Source: Haplosporangium gracile
Lineage: Eukaryota; Mortierellomycota; Mortierellomycetes; Mortierellales; Mortierellaceae
Length of the DNA stretch: 20,738 bases
Assembly (NCBI GenBank): GCA_015499985.1
Contig: JAAAUF010000674.1
Location: 1 to 20,738 of the forward strand
Reading direction: 5' to 3'
Shown here: piece by piece, positions 1 through 10,173 of the stretch
Numbering within the stretch: position 1 is the first letter of the stretch
Layout of the letters: every line of letters begins with the position of its first letter
Position numbers and translations under genes: made by a program
The notes under the pieces: model-generated
Databases searched by the model: none
The model's input: the letters and a program-made list of their open reading frames with translations, nothing else
Told to the model about the DNA's origin: nothing

Positions 1-24
1 AAAAAAAAAAAAAAAAAAAAAAAA
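1..24. repeat. Poly(A) run at the window edge
   Basis: The first 24 bases are all A. Together with the T run at the other end, this suggests that the window is a contig whose assembly stopped in homopolymers. It is not a telomere repeat. The stretch from here to 264 holds only AT-rich sequence that would be the 3' flank of the minus-strand PPR gene. I found no clear minus-strand AATAAA signal in it. Confidence 0.9.
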
Positions 25-264
25 GGACACGTCCGTAATAAAAAATCTAAAGTATTCGTGGTAAAAAGATATGGCTTGTGGTGAAATTCGGGTGTAGTTG
101 AAAAAAGATCAAGGAACGGTTGAAAGTGAACGAACTTTTTTTTTTGATTAGGTGGTACTCTAAATAAATGTATGCTTTGTTTTGTTTTGTTTGTTGTACA
201 ATCTAAAATGCTGGGTGTGAAAAGAATAAAAGGCAAAGAAACTAATCAAAAGAGGTCATCTGCT

Positions 265-2338
265 CTAGAACCGAGGACCCTTAAAGCTACGTCGATGATC
301 CTGCCCCCTCTTGGAAGAATCCCGTTCCAACTCCCTCAACCGCCTCTCTCCAACCATGAAACCCTTCTCTTGCCGTCCATGTGAATGCTCGCCCTTCCAT
401 TTAATCGCCGTGTTGCGAAGCGACTTTTGATACCGCGCCCGACGCTTATCGTCCAAGTGCTTCGGGAAGATTGAAGTCTTGCCGTCCTCTTCGTCCACGT
501 TATCGTCAAATTCGGCGCTTGAAGGTGATGATTTGGAGTGCTCGGAAGAGGAAGGGGAGGAGTGGCAGAGACGGAAGAGCAGGCGTCGTGCAGATTCATC
601 CTCGAGTTCCCAGGTCTTGGTATAGACAATGGGGAAATCTTTGAGTTGTGGGTAAATCGGTAGCACGGACTCGTCCTGGATCTTTGACAGGAACAAGAGC
701 GATGGGCTTGTTGTTGTTGTTGTCAATGCTTGTGATGATGCTGGTGTTGATGCTGGTGTTGATGCTGGAGTTGATGCTGAAGATGATGATGATGATAATG
801 AAGAGGAAGATGCAGTGGTGGTGGGGGAGGATACCGACGAAGCAGAGGCAGCAGCAGAGGCAATCTCCGATCGCAGGCGGGTATTAGTGGGCGTGGCGGC
901 AATTGCCAGTTCCTCTAGTAGCGCAATCGACTCATCCAAATGGTTCGTTCTAAATTTTTGGTTTTGCCATTAAAAAAAATGGGTTAGGGTTAGGAAAGTT
1001 GGTCAAAAAAAATGCACTGAACAACAGCTTTTCTCGTAAGCGGATAAAGGTAAGACAAAACATAAAACACGATAAGAAGTTCATACCTAGCTAAGAGATT
1101 GATCATGCGCCGGTAGCACTGGTAATCCGCATAGCGGGTCCGCTTCTCCGTCAACTTGCCAGTGCTCATCCGCCAGTCCCGCCAGTCTCGGAACACCTCC
1201 GCTCCCAGATCGACATCCTTCCAGTAGTAGCATCCTTCGAGCATGGTCGAATATGTCCAACTGTCCCGTGTGCGGCCGAAATGATCAAAGTACTGACGGT
1301 AAATCTCCGTCGATTTCTCGACCGAGTTGTGGCGGACATACATTGCCAGGTAGGCGTTCAGTAGACGGGCTCTGATTGGCGATTGGGAAGACAGGTATGG
1401 GAGAGGTAGTGTGGAGACCGTTGTTGTCGTTGTCGTTGCTGTTACTGCTGAAGATTCCGTATCCTGCTGTTGGTCCTGTTCGGTAGCTGTGTTGTCGGAT
1501 TCGGCTTCAGTGGCGGCGCGGGAGACGAACCAAGAAAAGACAGACTCTCCTTCTAACAGTGCCTCGTGTTCGTTTGCTGGAGGTCTCTCGGGCAATAGGA
1601 AATACGAAGGCCGCAGTGAGATGTCCGTCGCGCTCTCAGCTGCTGAAGCAGGAATGGTAGACGCAGAAGGCTCGATCTGTCCTGTGGCATTGTTACGGTG
1701 ACGCATCTTGAAGCTCCTGAGATGGACGTCTGTATCCTTCCACTCGGTCACACACCACAAAAAGTTGGTCACCGTCACACCATCCAGCTTCAAGGTGCCC
1801 TCACTATCGAGCTGTACGACCTTCTGAAACACTCTCCGGGCCGTCAAAAGATCCTGCCGCTTAGAGCATGCAAAGAGTAAAGTGTTGTATGTCAAAATAT
1901 CAGGCTCGAATCCATAGACAGTCTGCATCTCGTTCAACAGCGCAAAAGCCGTCGTAAAGTACTCGGGGCGCATCGCACAAGCATGAATCAAACTGTTGAA
2001 AGTCGCATCGGTCGGTTGGAGTTTGCGGGTCGGGTAGGTCCTGAAGATATCCAGAGCGCGCTCGACCTGGTCGGTCTTAGCACAGGCGCGGATCATGAGA
2101 CTGTAGGTGTTCTCGACAGGGGTGGCGCCACTGCGTTGCATCTGGTCAAAGACCTTCCAGCCGAGATCGTATTCGTCCGCACGGAGACAGCCCTTGACCA
2201 AGTTGGTGAAGACCTCAACGTCTGGGTTGTGGTGCTTCTTGAGTACCTCAAAGACTTGGAATGCACCCGTGACGTCTCTCCTCCTGACGTGGATCTTCAT
2301 AAGCGAGTTGAATGCTGGCATCGACGGCACAATTCCGT
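265..2338 (-). CDS. Pentatricopeptide repeat (PPR) protein, 5' truncated, two exons
   Basis: Likely a mitochondrial RNA-binding PPR protein acting in organelle RNA processing, stability or translation (family knowledge). Visible exons are about 2338-1087 and 949-265, together about 644 residues ending in TAG. The intron 1086-950 has a gtatga donor and a tttag acceptor; splicing restores the helix reading INLLAR-TNHLDESIALLEEL, which strongly supports the join. About eight helical hairpins of PPR type are visible: five in a row at the N-terminal end (for example AFNSLMKIHVRRRD, VFTNLVKGCLRADEYDLGWK, TYSLMIRACAKTDQ, TFNSLIHACA, TYNTLLFACSKRQD), then a Ser/Thr/Glu-rich low-complexity insert (about 1620-1400), then three more. 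The C-terminal exon adds a Ser/Thr/Pro-rich insert and a basic tail. The first visible repeat starts right at an A/T homopolymer, so the mitochondrial presequence and probably earlier repeats are missing. A PTCD1-like protein is possible but not shown. Confidence 0.82.
981..994 (+). repeat. Two-unit TTAGGG-like sequence inside the PPR intron
   Basis: The plus strand reads GGGTTAGGGTTAGG, about two copies of the vertebrate/fungal telomere unit, inside the intron 950-1086 of the PPR gene. Two units can arise by chance or from double-strand-break repair. It is far too short to be a telomere. Confidence 0.5.
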
Positions 2339-2342
2339 CTAA

Positions 2343-2357
2343 TTTTTTTTTTTTTTT
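2343..2357. repeat. 15-nt T run where two truncated genes meet; suspected assembly join
   Basis: The T run lies between the first readable codons of the minus-strand PPR gene (from 2338) and the acceptor of the plus-strand ferredoxin gene (exon from 2384). Read on the minus strand it would put 15 A's before the only available PPR splice acceptor (ttag at 2342-2339), which has no pyrimidine tract. Neither gene has a start codon or targeting sequence on the far side of the run. Confidence 0.6.
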
Positions 2358-2383
2358 GCAAAATGGTTTTTTGCCCCGTCCAG

Positions 2384-3090
<707 letters not shown>

Positions 3091-3385
3091 ATAAGACAAT
3101 ATGGGAATATATATGTATATTAGCTTTTTCGACAAAGAAAGAAAACTACGACAACTTAACAAGAGTGAACGTATCTGTCTATGTAGAGTGTGTAAACTCG
3201 TTTATTTTATGGGTGGGATTGGTGGGAATCGTTAAGTATGGTACAAGGGTGGCGCGTGTTTTGGTGTAGGTAGGAGAACAAAAAATCAATTTAAGCAAAA
3301 AAAAAAGAAAGAAGAGAAAGAGCAGGAAAAACAATTAAGAAGAGACAGACAGAGAGTGTGTATGAGAGAGAGATGTATGGTATCC
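3091..3385. other. Short gap between convergent gene ends
   Basis: The stretch lies between the stop of the plus-strand ferredoxin gene and the farthest likely stop of the minus-strand transcription factor gene, so it holds two 3' UTRs. It is AT- and purine-rich, with a short AG-rich run near 3300-3370. No gene is visible. Confidence 0.7.
3201..3206 (-). terminator. Candidate poly(A) signal for the Zn2Cys6 gene
   Basis: TTTATT on the plus strand reads AATAAA on the minus strand. It lies about 180 nt past the alternative stop at 3386 and 330 nt past the stop at 3536. The position suits 3'-end formation of the minus-strand transcript, but the call rests on one hexamer. Confidence 0.4.
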
Positions 3386-3450
3386 TTAGAGAAGTTGACT
3401 CCTACTGGCGCGGTTGTGGTGCAAGATCTTGTTGCTGATATGAGGATCTG
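3386..3450 (-). CDS. Possible alternative last exon of the Zn2Cys6 gene
   Basis: The minus strand carries a consensus GTAAGT donor at 3573-3568, twelve codons before the stop at 3536, and a ttag acceptor at 3452-3451. Splicing out the 123-nt intron is in phase and replaces the last dozen residues with about 21 others, ending ILHHNRASRSQLL and TAA at 3388-3386. The acceptor is of NAGNAG type (tagcag), so one residue could vary. The read-through end (CKLSGASPRELL) looks equally protein-like, so both may be used. Confidence 0.4.
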
Positions 3451-3535
3451 CTAATCGAAGAAGGACAGTATCGAATAAACATAAATGGATGGGTTATTCT
3501 TTGTGATCTCAGATGCAGACAAAGTGTAACAACAA

Positions 3536-4628
3536 CTAAAGCAATTCACGAGGGCTTGCACCGGATAACTTACACATGATGTCGATGGCATATTGCTCGG
3601 CATCGAATCCGTCGCCCGTAGGATCCACCTCGTCGCCCGGCTTCTCATTTGAGCCATCGTACGGGTTCTGGAGTGCTCCAAGGCCATAGAGTTGGGTCTG
3701 GGCCTGTAGGACTCTCAGCGGTCGTCGTGCAACTGAAGGAGCGGGTTGACCGGCTAGTAAGGGCGTTGAGTCTGTAGTTGCTGATCTATCATCGTTACTA
3801 TGATTATCGCTCATATATCGACCATTGTTGTTGTTGCTGCTGTGATAATGAGCTGGAGAGTGAGGGTTGTCGAGGTAAGGAGGGTTCATAGTGTTGGGGT
3901 ATGGGGTCGAGGACGAGATCCAGGAAGTGTTACCGCCGATGGTACTCATCAGCCGGCTGGGCTTTTTGGGGACCGGGGGTTTTTGGGATTGGCTCTTGCT
4001 GGAGGAGTTTGTGCTGCCAGTGAACTGGTGATGGATACGTTTGGGAGGTTTTGGGGGCGCGAGGAAGGTGACCCGTTGGTCGTTGCTGTTGTTGGTATCC
4101 TGATGCTGCTGTTCTCCTCGAGATGGTGTTAGGCCTGTTGATGGTGGGAGGGATGATCTGAGCCCTGGAGTCGGGAGAAAGTTTTTGGGGAGAGGGGCGG
4201 AGGAGGGTGGAGGAGGTGGGGAGACCATGGATTCGAAATCGACAAGGTCGTCAACACTGGGGCCGCCAGTGGCGAGATAGTTGGTATAGGGCAACATATC
4301 CTGGGCTGACTGGTGATAGAGCGACATGGGTGTTGGCGCGTCCATGTTGTAGAGAAAGGACGAAATAGGCGACGATGCTAGGTGGCCTCGTGCGTCATCA
4401 GTTGGTGTGGTGCCGTCAAGTCCTCTTGTCGAGTTTATACCATATAGTCCGTAGCCTTGTCCGTTGTGGTGGTTGCCTTGTAGAAGGTCGACTCCTACCG
4501 TGTCGGTCAGTGAACCAGTAGCGCCAGTGAGAGAGTTATAGCCCACATTTGCTGCCGTAAGGGGTGAATAGATATGGGCAGCTGTGCTGTTGCTGTTGTT
4601 CATGAGCGGGCTGTTTAGATGCGACCGC

Positions 4629-4659
<31 letters not shown>

Positions 4660-7511
4660 GAGGATCCATGTGGAGGTGCTGTTGCATAAGATGGCTGATG
4701 GCTGGAGTGATAGGCGACATGGGCATGGCGCCCAAGGAGCTGTAGTCCGATGACGCTGGGATCTGCTCCAGACTGCTCTGCTTCGAAAGTGACATCGCAT
4801 TATTGTTGTTGTTGTTGTTGCTGTTTGCAGAATTGGCGCCTTCCTGGAATTGTTGGAGCTGGTGGTAGCGCTGGAGGACAGACTCCGGAGTATTACTGTT
4901 AGTCCAGTGAAGAGTCGACACACTCTCAGGGTTCATAATGTACCTCGTCATCATCTGCTCCATCGAGAGGATCGCCTTCTCTAGCTCGGGCAGCTTGGCC
5001 AGACTGACGAATCCCTTGAGCAAACCCATCGTCTTGTAAAACAACTCCTGCGAGTCCGTCTTGCCATAGTTGACCATCAAGAAGACGTGGATCTCGATCG
5101 CCTGAATCATGTGGTACCCAAATAGGCCGCAGCCAGGCCATGGCCACCGGTAGTTCTGGAAGATGGTCTCGCCAATCTCTGTCAGCATCGCAGCCGCGCG
5201 AGCACACTTGCTGAGAGGCGCTTTGGGGTCCGAAAGGTCACCCTGGTAGGCGGCGAGGGTGATTAGGGGACGGTAGAGGAGTAACTCGTGGCTGTAGTAG
5301 AACCGGTGTAAGTAGAGCGTGTAGTATGACGGCAGACTGGATTCGGTAAAGACTCCGTTTTGACATGCGGTGGATTTCCATTCTGGATAGACGAGGTGGA
5401 CAGGGAGGGTTGTCAGCCAGGTGTCGAGCGCATGCTCGATGGATCGCATTTCTATGCTTTCAGCGATCGAAGAGATAATGGCCGCGTCATGGCTTCGATG
5501 TGATGACAGCGACAGGGCGCGATACATCTCCGATATTCGGCGTCTCTGCTTGACCAGGTCCAGATGAACAAACCAAAAGATCAGCGTTGCCGCCTGTGCC
5601 GTGTCTGTAGTTCCGTTGGCTGCCCGGATCAACTTCCTTGTTTCGAGTTGACCATGCGCCACACAGTAGTCCTGACCCGCCAAGCTGCTGATGATCCCAT
5701 CCAAGAAGTAACATCCCAGCCACGTCAAATGGCGCTCCTGCTGAGTGACCGTCCACCTGGCCTTGTTTTCCTTGGACTTTAATGCGTCGTTGTTGGATCC
5801 CATTCGTTGGGCGAGTATAGAGGAGGATATTGTTGTAGAGGCTGCCGTGTTGGAGTGTGCAAGAACGCTGTCAAAGACCGAAAACGATTCCGGCTCCTCG
5901 ACGTGCACGTAAAAGTCTCGAGCAAGCCCCATATCCAGCGCCATGTGGACCGCCAGACCAAGATACGACCGAACTCGAAAATATTGCCCGGCCCGTTTGG
6001 CCTTGATTTGATAGTAGGTGAGAAGGAGCAGACCCTGGAGTGTGCTGAGTCGGGGCACATCCAAGTAGGTATCCATCAAGGACCGCGCGTAATCAAAGAG
6101 GACGTGATGACTTTTGAAACTATGGACCTTGAAAATCTCCTCCAGTTCAGCCTCGTTGGCATGACAGGACGCGATTGCACACATAGCCATCAGTAAGAAC
6201 GGTGGGACTCGAAACTCTCCCTCCTGGCACAATGTCAAGAAACTGGATTTGTGTAGGATCGGCAGAAAGGTGTGCACACTTTTGAAGTAGAGGTCGATCA
6301 AGGCCTTGATGGCCTTGGGTGATAGAAGGCTAGTGGGGAGAGTGTACGGCTTGGGCAACTCTGTCGACTCCCAATCCAAGACGGGAATGTCTGTCATGGG
6401 TGATAGACCCGGTGGTCCAGGCTTGCTGTATGTCCGTGCTTGGGCATACGACTCTTCCTGTTGCTGCATCAATCCTGGCAGGAATTTTGCTGTACCATCC
6501 CGCTCGATCTTGAGGTTGCCCAGCAAAATCTCCAGTACCTCCATGGAGCAGGTTTCGGGCATGTTCGTGTCGGCACCGCTGCCGTCTATATGGTCATCAC
6601 TCATGACGGAATTCGACTGTGTCGATGAGGTGGCAGCATCACCAGTAAACCTTGGTGTCAGTTCTAGGAGTGAGGAAGAGGACCGGCCAGTGGGACGTCT
6701 TGAGATGTGGAGTGAAGGTTTGGCGGCAAGAGGAATATAGTGCGATGCAGCACGAGAACCATGTGTGATAGTTGAAGACTGAGAATGGGCTGTGCTGTAA
6801 ATTTGTTGTTGTTGTTGTTGTTGTCCAAGTTCAGGGTTGTCGCTGCGCGCCCCGTCTGCACCCTTGGCCAAAAGCTCCTTCAGGTGCAGCTCGACACTCT
6901 TCAAACGATTCTCGAGTGTCTCGACGTATTGGTGGTTGACGGGCTTGGTGGCTGCAGGGTAGACACATTTGCCCGCAGACTTTACACAGTGGGAACAGGG
7001 GACTTGGCCATCACACTTGATTTTCTTGTGTCGACAACTGACACAAGCTATGGAGATGCGGATACGTTTTGGAGGAGCGTCCTTTTTGGATGTTGATTTG
7101 GCAGTGCTGTTGTTGTTGTTGTCTTTGTTGGGCACTGGGGAGGGGGACGATGGTCTTGATGTGTTGTCAGGTGCAGGACTCTCCCTATGGGATTGTATCC
7201 GAGAAATGGTAAGAGGGTTACAAGTCAGTCAGTCAGCTAACAAAAATGAAATGAAAAAAAAAAAAAAAATCTCAGGGAAGAGGGAAGGAAGGGATGAACG
7301 GGGTGGTGCGCCCACGGTGAGGTAAGAGAGTGAAAGAGCGAAGGTTCGGAAGCAGCATCCGAGATGGTACAAAATAAACATTAGAAAAAAAAAAATTAGA
7401 GCAAGAGACAAAAAAAAAGTGCGGCGATTTTAATTCGTTCGTCCGTTCTTTTGATGTGTGTGTTGTATCGTTACCAGAGCGCATCATCGTCGTCCTGGGA
7501 GGGGTACACAT
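3536..7511 (-). CDS. Zn2Cys6 fungal transcription factor with Fungal_trans domain
   Basis: Nuclear DNA-binding regulator; target genes cannot be told from sequence. The main exon (7134-3536) codes for about 1198 residues. Counting its first complete codon as 1, the binuclear zinc cluster has cysteines 31, 34, 41, 47, 50 and 57 (C-x2-C-x6-C-x5-C-x2-C-x6-C), followed by a coiled-coil-like linker (QYVETLENRLKSVELHLKEL). Residues about 275-640 fit the Fungal_trans middle homology region, starting ALIDLYFKSVHTFLPILHKS. The C-terminal half is disordered, with polyQ, polyN and Pro-rich tracts. No ATG opens the main exon. A first exon 7511-7475 starting with ATG, then an intron 7474-7135 (gtaacg donor; pyrimidine-rich ccccag acceptor), would join in phase and add 12 residues; this is inferred. 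The 3' end is also uncertain: a gtaagt donor at 3573 could splice to a different last exon. Confidence 0.88.
4628..4660 (-). repeat. CAA microsatellite coding for 11 glutamines
   Basis: One CAG and ten CAA codons in the Zn2Cys6 gene give an uninterrupted run of 11 Gln. The nearly pure codon points to slippage expansion. A second tract of seven CAA codons lies at 6803-6823. Confidence 0.95.
4799..4823 (-). repeat. AAC microsatellite coding for polyasparagine
   Basis: The same AAC/CAA repeat appears here in another frame and codes for a run of about seven Asn in the Zn2Cys6 protein. A shorter Asn run near the N-terminus (7108-7120) is built from the same triplet. Confidence 0.9.
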
Positions 7512-8240
7512 GCGACTGTGTAGGGGAATAAAACATCGAGTTGAGTGAACCAGAGTATTACTCCTGACAAGCTGAAGTTTTTTGAAGGAAAGAGGGGTGC
7601 CAGAAAGTCGCTGAAAGAGAAAGGTAGAAGGAACTATATAATATGGTGATGTATGTGGCTATGCTGAGTGGATGACAGTCGCGAGTGGGTGGCGATGATC
7701 AAAAATGAGGCTATTTGTCTGAGATTGATTGATCGCTCCTGAAAAAGGAAATGCGTGTAGTGGGTATCCAGTCAGTGGAGGCGTCAAAGAAATGTTCTTG
7801 AGGTAAAAGTCAAGAGTGGGACGTGAAGTGTGCAAGGGATGTGAGTGAGTATCTGCAAGGAAATATTAGGGGGTAGAGAGGACAGGCAGAAAAGTGAAGG
7901 AAAAGTGGCGCAGGTGAGGAACACAAGGAAGGAAAATTGGTGTTTTGGTGGTTTGCAGGGAATGCCGACAAGGGGAAGAGAGAAAATGGAAGGAGTGAAA
8001 GGGAGCGTGTGTGTGTAGAAAGTGTACAAGAGTAAAAAAAAGTATGAAAGTAAGAAGAAGAATCAAGAAGACAAGTGGAGAGAAGGAGAGATGAGTTGAA
8101 GATTAGCAAGAAGGAATGTAGAAAGAGAAAAACAACGAATGAATTCGAATGAGTGAACAACACAAAGCAAAAAAAAAACAAAAAGGCACAAGCAACAAGC
8201 AAGGGAAAGGGAACGTAAATGAGTAAAAGAAGGCTGTTAG
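7512..8240 (-). promoter_or_regulatory. CT-rich leader/promoter of the Zn2Cys6 gene
   Basis: The plus strand is strongly purine-rich here, so the minus strand is CT-rich from about 8230 down to 7800, the side from which the Zn2Cys6 gene would be transcribed. Similar CT-rich blocks precede the plus-strand genes at 10174 and 19980. Long open frames on the minus strand (7784-8202) result from this composition, because pyrimidine-rich DNA has few stop codons. No gene is seen. Confidence 0.5.
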
Positions 8241-8916
8241 AAAATAATTTGGAACTTCAATCCCCCTCTATTCATTACTCACTCTTCCCTTAAATCAAAC
8301 AACAGTCATATACTACCTGTGTCTATTGATAATTGCCATCGTTTCGACTTTGATCGACGGACGCAGGTGGGTATGGCGCCTGGGATGGGCCAGAAAAGGA
8401 ACGGGCGCTCACATCAAGAACAGAGCAAGATCAAGTCCTTGCATGCCAAGAAAAAAATATTAATTCGATCTAGATGGTTGCCACACTGGATATGTCATAC
8501 ATAGCATGCAACTACGGAAAATAGCCGGAAGAGCAACAGATACTCATTTTTTTGTATAAGTCGTCTCGGTCACCGTGCCGGTGTCCACATTACAGAAAAA
8601 GAAAAAAGTATTCTTATTTCTTTACGTTGTTCTTTATTTGCTGGACTGATTGCGCCACATGCACTCCTCGCTAAGGGTGTGAAAGAAAAGGGGTCTCTTC
8701 CCGCGAGCTATTGGTCAAGAGCTTCAAGGGAATAATAATCAACAGCAACATACAACAAAAGAACAAAAGTTTACTTAACCCCAACTCGCTCTTTCTCCCT
8801 CCTTTTCTTTCCTTTAGTCTATGTCTCCTGCACTTAATGATCCTTATCTTCGTTTCTGTCAAACTCTCACCTTTTTTGTTCCTTTACTTCTTCAACCTCT
8901 CAAAGTTTCAGGGCGT

Positions 8917-8934
8917 CAAAAGGGCCAAAAGGGC
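8917..8934 (+). repeat. Tandem 9-nt pair CAAAAGGGC
   Basis: Two exact adjacent copies, followed by CAAATACC. The spacing and the intergenic position could suit a dimeric or paired protein-binding site, but there is no known motif I can attach to it with confidence. Confidence 0.5.
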
Positions 8935-9370
8935 CAAATACCATGGCCAGAAAGGAAACAAAGAGGGCTCTCCTACGCCTCCCTTGCTTGTCAAACTTTT
9001 TTTCTCAATCATTCACTGTCCTTGTGACAGAAAACACGCCCGATTTTAATCTGCCCTTTCATAAGGCAAGAAAAGTGGGACCTGTAAGTCGAAGGTTGTG
9101 CGGCACAAAAAAAAAACGCGGAAAAGAAAGGATCGAGTGCTGGAACGACAGCGATTGGATAATGTCACCTTCGAACCTTGCATACAAAGTCACGTCTTTG
9201 AGAAATGAGCGAAACAAACTGAGCGTGGTATTTGCACTCCTCACACCGTGACCATTCAAAATCTGCTTTTTCAATCCCTCCAGCACCGCGGCCCTCTTTT
9301 TCGCCTTTCTTATTCTCTTTTATCTTTTCATCCAAGGCCAGCCATAGTATGGTTGGGTTTGGAATAGGCC

Positions 9371-9385
9371 CGTGCAAATTGCACG
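9371..9385. repeat. Odd palindrome CGTGCAAATTGCACG
   Basis: Seven-nt perfect arms around a single central base, in the gap between divergent genes about 790 nt upstream of the 10174 start. Such symmetry fits a homodimer binding site; this is inference only. Confidence 0.5.
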
Positions 9386-9990
9386 CCCTCGGTATTTGGC
9401 CCTTCCCTTACCTCTGTTGCTGCGACTTTAACTATACTAAAAGAACATTGGGAGAGAACAAGCCCATGTTCTTGACATTGCGGCAAACACAAATGGTTCT
9501 CAATCAACCATCAGTGTACAGTAGATCAAAAAAGAGGAGGTTCCGTGGGGTAATTATCCATCCATTCCCGTAGTTTCGCGTCGCAGACTATGAATTGACC
9601 TTCTTGATAGGTTTTCAGATGAATTTGGTCCTCAAAAAATGGAGTTGGATGCCATTCAACGGTTAACGGTTCATGTCATTGTTGCGAGTAACATATATTT
9701 TTCAGTTGAGATGGGAATACGGAATGAAAAGAAGGCGATATGTAACCAACCGCTAGCCCAATATCGGTCCTGTTACATCCTTCATGCTACCCTTTTGTGT
9801 TGTAGTATTGCTGTCGTCGTGTGAGTGGGATTGGCTTCCCTGCAATCTGTCAGTGGTCGATTAGAGTCATGGCTGGCCCAATTGGACATTGTACAATTAA
9901 CAAAAAAGCTGCACACAAAAGCGGGACACACATACCTTTCCTTCTGGTCAACATTGTCTTCCCTTTTTTTTCTTTCTTGTTTTTCGCCAA

Positions 9991-10173
9991 TCCTTATTTA
10001 TCCTCTTTTTTTTTGCCTTATTTTTTTTTCTTTCTAGTTTTTTACTTCTACCGTCTGCCTCTAATTGATCTATCTCCCCATTTCTTTCCTCTCATCGTAG
10101 TGCCTCCTTCTCGACAATAGCGAACAACACCTTTCTTCTTCCCATTTTATTATTTTCCTGGCTCTCCCATTCC
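9991..10173 (+). promoter_or_regulatory. CT-rich leader of the 726-residue gene
   Basis: The plus strand is dominated by T and C with several T runs directly upstream of the ATG at 10174. This is the pattern of fungal promoters and 5' UTRs around transcription starts. No TATA box stands out. Confidence 0.5.

Larger units (their letters stand above)
8241..9990. other. Intergenic region between divergent genes
   Basis: No supportable coding region. CCAAT-box-like sequences (ATTGG on the plus strand) occur at 8710, 9154, 9830 and 9881. A tandem CAAAAGGGC pair lies at 8917-8934, an odd palindrome at 9371-9385, and a repeated AACGGTT at 9658-9672. The open frames here are short, overlapping and of low-complexity composition. 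The region presumably carries promoter elements for the genes on both sides. Confidence 0.5.

Noticed and set aside
7784..8202. Minus-strand open frames resembling hydrophobic membrane proteins
   Set aside because: They fall in a CT-rich block upstream of the Zn2Cys6 gene, and the Phe/Leu/Ser/Thr content follows base bias. Three frames are open at once.
9160..9185. TTCGAA-containing sequence like a tRNA T-loop
   Set aside because: The five-base stems do not pair, and no acceptor, D or anticodon arm could be fitted on either strand.
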